DNA from: Rhopalosiphum padi
Lineage: Eukaryota; Arthropoda; Insecta; Hemiptera; Aphididae
Assembly (NCBI RefSeq): GCF_020882245.1
Contig: NC_083597.1
Coordinates: 27,940,652 to 28,004,651 of the forward strand
DNA: 64,000 bases
Direction of reading: 5' to 3'
Numbering within the stretch: position 1 is the stretch's first letter; each line of letters starts with the position of its first letter. The translations under genes were made by a program, and so were the position numbers. This document shows positions 1 through 12,789 of the stretch, in pieces. Below the pieces are notes generated by a model that ran no database searches, was not told the origin of the DNA, and saw only the letters and a program-made list of their open reading frames with translations.

Positions 1-3000
1 TAAAAAGTTGCTACATGAAGCACTTCTGGAATATTTCTACTATCGTAAGCACCGATCTTTAGTAGGTAGGTACAGAGTATAAATAATTTTCAAATATTAA
101 TTTCTTTTGTCATTTTAAAACTGTAAGCTATAACATATTTGTTAAATACCTATATCCATATATTACCACTAATAACAGTTTTACCTAATACCTAACCAAG
201 AAAGAAGTATAAATAAATCATGTTTTTAAATTTAAAGTTATAATTTCATAATATAAAATATGGTTATGTGCACACATAAAATTAAATGTAGGCATACGCC
301 TCGAAAACTTCCCTGTGTTAAACACATGTGATACTACAAACTATATTTTATTAAATACTGGATTAAAATAATCATTATCAATTTGCCCATTCAACTACAT
401 TCTGCCCTTGACGATCTATGAAATAATAATAGTATTAATATTATGTATATATTTAATGATAATAAATAACTGCAATTTCTATTAAAACATGTAACTATTA
501 TTTTATTTTGTCTAGATACTGTAATTTTGTATTACGTGTGTACCCTAATATGTTACCCTAACCACGTTAATTATTGGTCATATTGAGAAATTATTTTCTT
601 AAAAATTGGTGAATAAATTAAAAACCATTACTCGAAATCCTATACTTCGATATTATGTTATTTATACAATATTATATTTTGTAAATTTTTATTACTATTT
701 TATATATATTTATGGAAATACCACCTAGATAAAATTTCATGGGAAACATTTTAAACTACTCTGGTAAATCTACTACCAGAATAATAATAAATAAAAATAA
801 TTTGCTATATTATTTTAGATAGATATATATATATAAAATACTCATACATAATAAAGGTGTATACATTATCATGTCAAAACAGTTAAAGAAAATCTCCTAA
901 GTACAATTGTATTGATACATATAAATATTAGTTCCTAGATTTCGATAAAATTGTTAAAAAATTAATTATAGTTTTACAAATAGATTGCGCTACGAGTTTC
1001 TTTCATAAATATCATATTCATATTAATGTCCTCTACCAAATACATACATTGAACTTGAAGTGTCTTATTTTAAGTAGTGAAACAGACATCGGTGCCAATA
1101 GAATATTTATCAAAGGAAAAATATTTTTTTTTTAAATACACGTCCGTTCGATAAGTTATACATTATGTGAATGGAATTGTTTTTACTTGACATCATATTA
1201 TTTTATTTAACACCATTTCACATTTTTTTCAAATGTATAAATTTCCTTTTTTCTTGTGATTATTTTTTCGTAACAATTAAATTGAATCATGTTATTATAT
1301 TAGTATTTTAAATATTTAAAAAATTTAATGTAAAAATAAACATTATAATATAATAATATAATATTGGAAAATAATAATTATTTTTTTCATTTTTTACAAA
1401 TCGATATGAATATTTAATATAACTATAACTATAATATACCTAATAAACGTATTTTTTTAACAATTTCATTGTTTTGAAATATTATAATATACACATAATT
1501 TATTACATTTACGAAAATAATCAGTCTACATCGAATATACTGAACATGGATAACGTTAACAACAGCTTAGTCTGCTTTAGCACGTTATTGTACTTAACCC
1601 ACGCTGTTGAACTATTCAACCGATTTTGAATGTCATTAGTAATGCATGCGTTAAATTTGGTCAAACTAGCAAAGGCTTTCCGGAGTAACAGTGTTTATGA
1701 ATGATACCATGAACTGCAAGCGTAGGTAATAACGTTATTAGTCTGCGTAAGGCAACGTAACAGTCTATATCCACTTACAAATACCTAAGAAGAATCCATA
1801 TGTTATGAATATGAGTTCTCTGATGCACATAATCATAATGTGTGATAGAGTATAAAAAAAAAAAGGTATAGAATATGTAATGTATTATTATACGGCGTAT
1901 ATTATTATTATTATTATTGCGTTAATATTATTGATATGTGATAATTAATTGTCCGTTCATAAAATACGATTCTGAACACAAAAATCAACACTATATCTAC
2001 TTCTAAACCGTCATTAGTATTTTTTCTAGCAATTATAATAAATATCCAAAAATAAAATTATTTATTTTTTTTTAAGTATTTGTTTATCTAACTTAGTGTA
2101 AAGCGTTAATATCAATTACAGACAATTGTAGCGTTAAAATCGAGCATATTAATAATTTATATTATTCAAATATTATTATTTTAATTTAATGATACAACAA
2201 TATACTATGTTACACATTTCTGAAGTTACCAGTAGCTACTTGTCAAACAAATATTATCTAAATAATATTATTATGCACATGAAAACTTTTAAATTTTGGG
2301 GTAATTCGATTTTATAAACAGGAGAAAAAATTTACCTAGTTAAAAAAAAATTCGTTGTATGAAAATTATAATTTATGTAACTTTCAAAAATGTCATGTCC
2401 TTTTACGGTTAATCATTTCAGAATTACAGAAAAATTACTACAATCGTTATATATATAATGATATAATCGTAATAAATTGTTATTTTACATTTAATATCCA
2501 TTTTCATCAATATTTATTTTAAATACTCATACCTACATAAATGCTAATGAGGTACTGTTACAAACTTATTTTTTTTAATTCTTGTAATTCCTGTGTTTAC
2601 AAGAAACATTGAATTAATTGTTCAAGTATTGGAAATTAAAATTAAAAAATGTATGATGAAAAATGATGTACCTATGTAATTTATATATTGTTTTAATTTT
2701 TGTAAGAGCAACATTGAATAACATTGTAATATATTTTTAAGTTAATCTTTTACAAAAAAAATACAAAATATATTTTGTTAAAAACTAATGTCTGTTTAAA
2801 TATTCTCGTTTTTCATTGTTTTATTATTTTTCTTTGATTATTATGATAAGTATTAGAAATTTTCTACTTTTGACTTCTTAAAGTACTAACTTGATGCGAT
2901 TTACCACTAGAAATTCTCGAATTTAAAAATTGTTTACTGCTTAAAAATGTTATAATAGACAAAAAAAAACACCCATGATTCTAAAACCAATTCATTCATC

Positions 3001-3560
3001 GCTCCGTTCAGATATATATTCAATAGCTTTTTATATGCTAATTTAATAACTGATTTATTCGTAGAAAATTCTAAATAATAAAAAAATGTCTTTTATAGAA
3101 ATGCCCTATGGTGAGTTAAATAATATTAAACCTAAGATAATTTAAAAAAGAACGGAAAATATATTTTACTATTTATTATTGCCTTGTTACAAATAATTTT
3201 TATTTTGATACAATGTCATTTGCTGACAATAAAATAAATAAAGTGAACAACCAATAAATTATTATCAAATTTAATAAGCAATACCACAGATGTATTGTTA
3301 AACTGTTACACAACATCTTATAATTTACTTTAGCATGAAACCAAGATTTTTGTATTTTAATATTTGATTTCATCAGTGTAATAAAATGTGAATACATTTT
3401 ATCAAGAAGACATCACACAATGATTTATTATTTTCCTGTGCCACACATGTGACATATCAAAACAACGTATGTTGTTTATGTAGATCGTTCATGAATATAA
3501 AATGATTTTAGATCAAAAACATCAAGTATGGGAGTAGTAATAAAATAATGGTTTAATACA
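1..3560. other. AT-rich intergenic DNA, no gene seen
   Basis: Strongly AT-rich sequence with many poly-A/T runs and TA-rich stretches. The open frames are short, rich in Ile, Phe, Asn and Lys, and match no family I recognise. I see no RNA gene, terminal inverted repeats or tandem array here. Confidence 0.6.
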
Positions 3561-3864
3561 TTTTATAACCTTTTTTTTCAATATATGTCTGTAAGAAAAC
3601 CATTAAATATCAGATTCTCAAAATTTAATTTAATGTGTAATATTATTTTCTACGGAAAACATATTATATTGTTTTCTATAATTTTTGTTATACGTGTTGT
3701 TATTCCTAAAACTACAATCGTATTTTGTAAGGACATGCATGTGAGAGACAAATATAGCAAAACAGTAAGTACCGTGACCCCATAGAATGTTCGTTTGAGA
3801 AATACGGAATCAGAAAATAAAAGGCCACGGAGATTAAATATCTCAAACTTTTGTTTTTGTACAG

Positions 3865-4114
3865 ATTAACGCTAAGCACTTTAATGAAAACTCAAAACTT
3901 CATATACTATTCCAAATCAATGCCTTGTCTTATAACAAAAAATAAAAGAAAAAAATTAACATGCTTTGAGATTAGTAAGTTGAACAAGTCTTACTGGAAT
4001 GACTGTACAAAAAGAGTGATAACCCGTTCCAGTTTATGTATTGTTAAAAAAAAAACAGTTACGTTTTCGGAAAACGTTTTTAATGATTATCCATCATGTT
4101 ATTTTGAAATGTAA
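3865..4114 (+). CDS. Possible terminal coding exon of an unrecognised small gene
   Basis: A frame open from a good splice acceptor (ttgtttttgtacag, ending 3864) to TAA at 4112-4114, encoding about 83 residues. It is less AT-biased than its surroundings and has varied codons. Near the end it carries Lys-Thr-Val-Thr-Phe-Ser-Glu, which fits the RVxF-type docking motif for protein phosphatase 1. A consensus donor (ACA|GTAAGT, intron from 3765) lies 100 bases upstream, so a short intron is possible. However, the long upstream frame joins in a different phase, so the 5' part is unresolved. I do not recognise the protein. It could be a lineage-specific gene, a decayed fragment or chance. Confidence 0.22.
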
Positions 4115-6100
4115 TAACTTTTAAACGTCTATTTAATTTAATATAATTTTTAAGACATGTAATTTTATAGTACTAATTGTTAATTGACATTTATTACACC
4201 AAACATTTAAAAATTAAAACTTAAGTAAAGTAGTAGATGCCTCACGCTAAACCCCGTTCAACAATATTATCCAATAAAACTTACTGTTATAATCTATCTT
4301 GAACAAAATAATTTACAAAAACGTCCATCAATTCAATTTATCATTTATTTCTCAGTAGGATAACAGATTTGTTATTATTATTTATTTATTATTATTATTA
4401 ATTATTATTTTTTTTTTTTTTTTGATATAAAATAATTAATGGTACATTAGTACACAATTATTTTTAAAGTGTTAATTAGTTTCATTGTGTTGATATATAT
4501 ATATTAAATGTTGAACATTTAATTATCAAACGAAAGCCAATATTAACTAGAAGTCTAGAAATATAATTTCATTTTTATTTGAGGCAATGCGTAAATACTA
4601 TAATAATTATATTTTTAACGCTTCTCAAATAAAATGATTTGTGAGTGCATATTTTTATTTCAATCTTTAATTTATAAGATGTTTACAATATTATTTAGTT
4701 ATTAATGTATTATTATGTATTATGAGTCCATCAATCCATCAACTTTTATCAATAATTATAGGACCAGGATTAAAATAAAAAATGATTTTTTTTTTTTTAG
4801 AACTTATAATATAACAATGCGCTCCATGCATAATTTAGTTTACTTAACAAATATTTCATAAGTGAAACTGTTGTTTTTCAATATTATTTTTTTAATTTTT
4901 CATTGTCTTAGGTATTCTTTTAAGGAACTTATTTCGGTCATAGAGCATATATTTCGTTTTATTTTTTTGTTAAGAATATTTTTCGATACTTTTTAGATAA
5001 TATAAATTCGGGACCTAGCTATTAATAAATATTCATATAAAGTTACCGAACATATGAGTATTATATTATAAATACACAAATAAATATTATCAAATTTTTG
5101 ATAATATAATAACTGTTTAATAGGTGTACTTATATCTTGTCAAATTTTGTTTTTTTAATGAGCAATTTTTTTTTGTATAAACCAAAATTAGATAATATAA
5201 ATCTAGTTTTTAACATAATTTTTAATTCGATTTTTAAGTTAGTATAAATTAAGTAATAAGGAGTAATTGAAAAACTTAAACGTGAATATATATTATCGTT
5301 GCTTGTTATACATAAAGGTATACTAACTGGATCTTAAGACTTTCCTAAACTTTACCTTTTAATATGCATATGATCAAAATAATGTTTTATTATCTAGCCC
5401 AAGTCACTTAATACAATATTTTACGATAATTAATTCGTGTAGTTCACCAAGTTTTAATTGATTTAATTTATGATTATATTGAAACACATACTTGGATTGT
5501 ACACTGGTTTTGACATACTTATGTAAAATAACTATGCAATTATACCAATTATTATTTTTTGAATGCACATTATAATAAAAAAGAATTTAACTCGCTTTTG
5601 AATTCAAGAATACCAAAAAATAGTCAATATTATTTAATTTTTTTGAATAAAACACATGCAAGAGATTATATAAGGTTAGAATAGTTAAAATACTCTAAGA
5701 CCTACACCTATGTAGTATGTCTATTCAATCGGAAATTGAACATAAATTGAATTTCTGGTAACATTTCAAAGTCGCAAAAAACTGCAAAAACAGTTTAACT
5801 CCAAATAGTTTTCAGAATAATATAATGACTTTCAAATATAATGTAGTAACATACCTACAATACAACCATCTAAGGATTAAATTAATGTTAATAAATTCCT
5901 CACAACTTATGAACAGTAGTTAAAATATTATAACATATTTAAGTTTCAGCTATTATAATGCTGATTTTACATTATATGTTGTATGTTTTTTTGTTTTTAT
6001 GGGGGTGGTTTTAGATATGAAATTAGATCTAGTTTGTACTTGAGATCAAACTTAAACATTCCCAGTAATTAATTTCATAATTCGGAAAAAACAAAAAAAA
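4115..6100. other. AT-rich intergenic DNA, nothing recognised
   Basis: Contains poly-T tracts and TA/TAA-rich stretches, with no coding, RNA or repeat signature I can support. Confidence 0.55.
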
Positions 6101-6109
6101 CATTAGAGA

Positions 6110-7021
6110 AATATGAGAATTTTTAGGCAAATCCAATTTTGTTTTTATTTTACGTTACTCATAAACAAATAACCATAAATACTTGAAATTATCACCAAAT
6201 ATTTATATTATCGTTTTCTATTTATAATAACATTTTTAATTAATATTTTTTTTTAATGCCAATTTTAAACTATTCACGTGGTAAAATTTTTTGAAAATTT
6301 AACACAAAGCTACTTATAAGTTAGCAATTTTTAAATTAAAAAAAAGCTAAAGCCACAATTTTTATTTTAAATGTTTAAAGTTAGATTATGATTAAATTGC
6401 AAAAAATTACAAACCTTTTTGTAGTTAAAAATGTATAAAATCTTTTCTTTTTGTATGTAAGTTTTGAAAATTGAATACAAAATTCCTCATAGGTGTTTCA
6501 TATTGGAACCATGAAATCTAAAAAATATATAACGACAATTGTTTTGTATTTTATATTTATATTTTAAGTCCCAATTTGAACGAAATTACTTATTTAAATA
6601 ATAAATAACGATATATTAATTATTTTGCCATCATTTAAAAAACATTATTCTTGAGAACTTTAATTTTTATGTACTTTATATTATTATGAATTTTACTATA
6701 CGAAATAAAATGTTTGATTTATTTTAAAATATTATTTATTTATAGGTACTATAAATCTATTTTTACTGTTTTACGTTATTTACAGAACGATTTTATTAAA
6801 TGTTGTGTTATATAAGTTTATATAATATGGTATATATAGATTATAGGTACATTAATATAATAATTAAATGCTAATAATATTATAATAAATGTAATACTTT
6901 TGAAAAAAAATTATAGTGACAAAGGCTGATAGACCGGTTCCGCTCAGAATCGTTTTTCGTATACAATAATATATCATTTAATTCAAATTTAACAGACCTA
7001 TAACTCACTATAAGTCACTTA
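6110..7021. repeat. Dispersed repeat, copy 1 (aphid-type 'CTCAGAATCG' family)
   Basis: Shares several diverged segments in the same order with sequence around 11.5-12.8 kb. These are 'aatacttgaaatt.tcaccaaat' near 6179, an interior block around 6740-6900 ending in 'gctgatag', and the right end with 'cgctcagaatcgtttttcg' near 6940, then 'agtcacttac' near 7012. The 'CGCTCAGAATC' end is the reverse complement of the 'GATTCTGAGCG' seen at 11500, as expected for terminal inverted repeats of a non-autonomous DNA element. No open frame is evident. The left boundary is uncertain. Confidence 0.5.
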
Positions 7022-7026
7022 CCTAC

Positions 7027-7123
7027 AAGGGCGCCCATTTGTCAAAACCTAGGGGGTGAAAATCATAAAATAAAAAAAAACTTTTTTCATAGCACATAAA
7101 TATGTTTATTTATATAGTATATA

Positions 7124-7157
<34 letters not shown>

Positions 7158-7346
7158 CTGATTGATCGACATAATATTACGACATACGACCGTAATCGAT
7201 TAACAAAATACAAATATGAATATGTACATCATGTATGGTATTATCTTTAGAGAAATTAATTTATTATTCATAGCAATAATAATAACAATAATTTTTCTAG
7301 GTGGGTGATATGTCCGGCCTCCTTGTACCCCCTAACGGGCGCCCTT
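7027..7346. mobile_element. MITE-like element with GGGCGCCC termini
   Basis: A 320-base segment bounded by AAGGGCGCCC (7027-7036) and its exact reverse complement GGGCGCCCTT (7337-7346). A second, inner inverted match, TAGGGGGT (near 7050, and the complement near 7329), sits a few bases inside each end. It has no coding capacity and a TG repeat in the middle. It abuts the preceding dispersed repeat. Small non-autonomous DNA transposons have this architecture. I could not identify a target-site duplication. Confidence 0.45.
7127..7155. repeat. (TG)n microsatellite
   Basis: Fourteen uninterrupted TG units inside the MITE-like element. Confidence 0.9.
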
Positions 7347-10300
7347 AATTATTTACTTTTTTTATTTATATTGTTATTACATTATAATTTAAAATAATAG
7401 TAAATCCAAAACAATGTTTGTTATAGATTCTAGTTGTATGTGTTTTGTGTACCTATTTGTTTTATGATGAATTTCTGCTCAGCAAATAATATATTTTTTA
7501 CTACCACAATAATTATAAATTATAATTGTACCTACCTAGTTTTATAATTATATTCTGACCTTTTAGTAGCATACATAAAAATAATAGATAAATAATAGGA
7601 TGTTTTTCTTTTAAAAATATACTGTTTACTTTAAATGTATATTTATTTACATTTATACCCGATTGAAATACTGGATAAAGATAATTTTTTGTTACTTTGG
7701 TTTGCTAAATTATAACATCGTTACCTAAACCACCAGAATAAAAAAGTATATTTCAAAAGATAAAAGGTGTTCACTTAAAAAGGTACTTTACAAAAGTTAT
7801 CCAATTCTTTGAGTTTCTGAGAATAATGTTTTTTTACACCTGAACAATCTATATATTTTTTTTATATTATACTTAACACACTTGTTATGTTATTTATAAA
7901 GTTATTTAAAATCTTACTCTTGGGATATTCAAGCTGAGTTATAATGTTCTGAAGTCGATAGTGGTAACGAGAAGTATACATATTATATTTATTTTTAAAA
8001 TGAAAATAACACAAAAGCTGTAACTTAAATGTTTTCAAACGACATCTACAGAAGTGCGAATAATAGAATAGAGTTTAACGGAAAAAATCAACAAGTATGA
8101 CCATTTATTACGATTCAACGTGAAAACTATATAGACCATTTTTATCACGTAAAAGGTATCTATAGTTATAAAATATTGCAGTTGACGTTGGAAAGGAATT
8201 GTACGGCTGTAAAATCGAAATAAATATGATTGGAAATACTCGTTTTAACACTAATTGCGTTCTTTAAGTCTAAAAAAGTATAAAAAATAATATAAGTAAT
8301 GGATTTACAGGAAAACGAATCATAGAAAAAAAAAAGTAATGGAAACAAAAATCGTATACTAGCGAGATTCCTAAATGTTAAAGTTAGTTATTATTATTTT
8401 TATTTTTTTAATAATAATTAACGCAAAGCAAAATTAATTTTTTTAAAACGTGTTAACTTTTAAGTTTAAATTTTGACGAAATTCGATATTTAAACGAATT
8501 CTCTCAAATTATGTTTATTACAATTCAATATTTATAAATTATTCATTGTATTGTTCAGTTATTTGATAATATATTTTTTTTTCTTTACAGTTTTTAAGTT
8601 AGAAAATAAAAGCACTATTACATTATTCTATATTAAGCTATTACATTTTTTTTTATTATGGAATACTTATAATAGTCATACAATGTATCATAATACAATT
8701 AATATTTTAATAATTAAAAATGTGTTTTGAAACATAAATATTATGATAAATGAGGTTTTATATAAATGAATTATTCTTAAATATAATATTAGTACGTATC
8801 ATATTTAATTTATTTTTTAAATTTATTTTACACACAAAATTTGCGCGTACAGGTATAAATAAGTTGAAGTGCTAATTTAAATGATTGTACATACACGATT
8901 GCTTAGCTAAAGAAACCTCTCGATGATGGCACGTGTTATTTATTTATTTACTAGTCTAAAAATTAATGTCATATTAAATTACGATTTTAACTATTATTTT
9001 CTATACTAAATTAAAAAAAAAGTTTATTATTCTTTTTATTTTTTTTAATATTTATTGATTTATATTACTTAATTATAACATATATATTTCTGTATTGTCT
9101 TTATAGATACACCAATCACGGATAATCATATAAGATTACGAGTTACTCATTTAAATAATCTTCATATATTCTAAAGTTATAATGCGTATCATTTTTAAAT
9201 TGTTTATACTTATTTTTATATAGGTAATGCAAAAACATTATCATGATTAAATATTTGAAAGCATTTAACTAAAATGTGTATTAATTACATAAGTGATTTA
9301 CTGATAATTGTGTAATACAAAGACAATAAGACAAGAGTTTAAATCTTATAACAGATCAATTTAAAAGTTTGTATTCTTGGGTCCTAAATATTTTAAATAT
9401 GAAATAAAGTTTTAAAAGTACCGAAGTATAGTAATTTACAAAGAAAAAAATTAAATTAAAATTTCAAATAAAAAACCTTTTTTACAATAAATAAGTTAGT
9501 ACTACTCTTTATAGTGGTATTCATACGAATAATAACTTGATTATAAAAATTATATTTTTTTCTCAAACTATTAATTTGTATAGATTACACAGTTAATTAT
9601 ATTGAGTGGTTTTTTTTTTCATACAATTTAAATGGTGAGTAACAAAACAGAATTTTTAATAGTAGTTTTATAAATAAATATTTTTGTTTTATTACTTATC
9701 AATAAGGTAATAACTCCATTAGGCACGTATATGCAATTACAATTATATAAGTCGATTCTATAAAATGTTTTCAATTTTAGAGTTAAAAGAATTATTAGAC
9801 TCAAGAAAAGGAATTTTTTGTTGAAATATAAATTTAATGAGAAAGTGCTTTTACATTCATAATAAATAATAATATCATACTTTTTACATTAAACTCAACA
9901 CTGACATTATTTAAAAAATTTTTTTGATATACCAGCTACGTCCTACATATTATATATTTCTCATAAACGTAACGAATTAACTCAATATTGTATTCTATAC
10001 ATATTTAATATTTATGTAGTGCGTTAGGGTCCTCGGCTAATATATTATTATGTGATACATGAACTACCGAGGCCGATCATTCGCTAAACGCTGTAAAGGA
10101 CGTTTAACGTCGATCAACCCCCGGTTGCAATATGTTACAACGTGTGCACATTTGTTTAATCAAATATGAATTATTTCAAATCGATCATTCGCGCTAACCA
10201 AAAACAAATGATTTGGTTACGGTACATAGCTTTTTATGCGAGTAACAAGGCTGGTGGTTTTACGAATAAAAAAATGGACGTGTCGTTTAAAACGTGGTGT

Positions 10301-11480
10301 AACTATATTATCAATAAAAAAAGTACTATCTTTATTTGACGAACCAATCACAGACGATGCCAATGGTGTCAAGCGTAGTATATATATATATGTAGATGGC
10401 TCGGAGTAGTGTTTGCTTGCCGATATCGACGAAATAATCAAGACGTATACAAGTATTATAATATACAAGTACTTATAAGCGGACCAAAATTGATAATTTA
10501 ATCATTTTTAGAAAAATAAATTCTATTCTAATTGTTACCATTTAAAAAAAAATAATTGATTTCGCTGTTGGTAAGATTGCATGGTGATTTTTTTTTTAAA
10601 TTCCATAAAATCGAACCAGAACCATTAAAAAAACCACCCGAATGACTGCAATATGAGATACACTCGGTATATTAATCTATACAATTAGATTAAACGTAAA
10701 AATAAATACATAATATACCTATATCAATTATTATGTATGCACTTTTTCATAATAATGTCTTTAAATAACAATAAAATAAAAAAATCATTATAGTAATTTC
10801 CTGATTTTTAACTGGCGATAATGCAGTTTGAGTGTTTGACTGGTTTGAGGTTACTGCGGTATGCGTATTCGACATTGTATGCGCAGTGAGTATTGTCTAG
10901 GGATGCCATGCTTGCCGGTTTAGAAATCGTTTTTGAATTTAGCGTTACGGTATACTGATAAAGTGTTTTGCACGGCTAATTGTTACAAAATTAAAATTCA
11001 ATAATTGGTGTTAACATTATGTTTTTCACTAAACATTTCAAGTAGAATAACAAAATATTGTTAAAATGAGTAATAAAATAATCAAGTTGATTACATGACT
11101 GATTGACGAAACATATACTTAAAAATGCTTTTCATAGCTTGGTGACGACATTTATTGACGGTATTCGTTCATTGTTTTCTCGTTCAGTCACGGACATTTT
11201 TGATATCATTTATTCTAATAGTCTATAGTTCATACTTCATATCGTTTATTGAGAATTATGTCGGTTATTCATTACGGTTTTTAAAATTGAATTATTTTAT
11301 ACATCATGAACGCGATACGTCGTAAAGTACAACTTTATTGCGTGTGGTATAACAGTTACGAAAAAATAAGATCAGGATTAGCAGAATAATTGTAATAAGT
11401 GTAATAAGTATATAAGTGTATCATTTGAAAACACTTAAAAGTGTATTGGCAAGTGTTGTTTAGCAACACCGAAAATATTT
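7347..11480. other. AT-rich intergenic DNA with one less AT-rich patch
   Basis: No gene recognised. A patch at about 10025-10200 is richer in CpG and contains an interrupted inverted pair CCTCGG/CCGAGG. The rest is poly-A/T and TA-rich sequence. Open frames here are short and look non-coding. Confidence 0.5.
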
Positions 11481-11498
11481 AAGTTTGAAAGTTTGTTA

Positions 11499-12145
11499 GA
11501 TTCTGAGCGAAGCAATGAATGTATTGATTTTAGAATGATGTGTTTTTTTTTTGTGTCAAAAAAATTGTTTACCAGGAATCCAAATTAATTTTTTATGAGC
11601 ATTTCAAGTTCAAATTTTTACGACATTTGATATTTACCCGTAAAATAAGTAATAACTTATATTTCTTCACAAACAATTATTGATATTTTGTTGTATATCA
11701 AAAAAAAGAATAAATAACAGCAAATACTTGAAATTTTCACCAAATGTTAATTCTATAATGTTTATAACAAGGTACTGCAGAGTGCAGGGTCCAAATTCTT
11801 GAAAATGTAATACGATATTCCATCACACAAGCTGTTCTTGTATCAGTATAAATATATTAAAAATACACAAGTACAATTTTGTTCATATACATTTTAAGTT
11901 TATATTCATATAGTTATATTCGTTATGATGATTTTGATATATTTTATGATATTATTTACATTACTATATACACCTATTTTCACTGTTTTATGGTTTTTAC
12001 AGAAAAATATGTTATTACATTTTGAGTTGATATAATACGGTTAAAATATATATTAGGTAGGCACTTATAATAATACTAATAATATAATGAATGCAATATT
12101 TTCGGAAAATATTATATCAACATAGGCAGATATTTGATTGAATTT
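11499..12145. repeat. Dispersed repeat, copy 2a
   Basis: Begins with GATTCTGAGCG at 11500, the reverse complement of the end of copy 1. It contains the shared 'aatacttgaaattttcaccaa' block near 11725 and a block around 11950-12140 that aligns colinearly with about 6740-6920 of copy 1 ('tttactgtttta', 'aatgctaataatat', 'ttgaaaa...tat'). Diverged and non-coding. The right boundary is approximate. Confidence 0.5.
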
Positions 12146-12599
12146 GTAGGGGGCTATAATAATCCAATGTAAGTGACCCGCACACCCTTTTTATACAAAA
12201 ATATAACATATTACCTTCGATTTTTGGGGGTTTATCTATTGAAATACTTGGGTAGCTAAGCTCCTCTAAGTCTCCCAAACTAAAATATACAATTTTTATA
12301 GCTAAGATTTAAAAATTGAATACAACATTTCTCATAACTAATTCATAATATACTATAACCTAATAATATACTATATATATATATTTTTTTTAATGATATT
12401 TTAAATTTAAAATTGGACAAAACTAGATATTTAAACAAAGAATAATGAATTTAGTTTTATTTTGTTTTAATTTAAAAATATTATCCATGGCAATTTTAAC
12501 CTCTTAACTTGTATTATGACATTTTATTTATACATTACAAAATGACACAATAAAGTGCAATGTTATTGGAAAAAAATAATTCAGCCTACTGTATTATAA

Positions 12600-12778
12600 A
12601 TGATAAAATAAATTATTTTGATAGCATTATAAATACATCACAACATATAATTATTAGTATTTAGTAATATAGGCTGACAAACCATTATCACTCAGAATTG
12701 TTTTCATAATATATGCAATGATACATCTTTGAATTTAAATTTAACGTGTGCGTTAAAGTGACTTACTCTTCAATGACG
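12600..12778. repeat. Dispersed repeat, copy 2b (right end only)
   Basis: Matches the right end of copy 1: 'ggctgacaaacc.ttatc.ctcagaatt', then an ATATATG/ATACAAT-like stretch, then 'aatttaa' and finally 'agtgacttac'. It is probably a truncated or rearranged second copy next to copy 2a. Confidence 0.45.
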
Positions 12779-12789
12779 TGGTTCACTCT

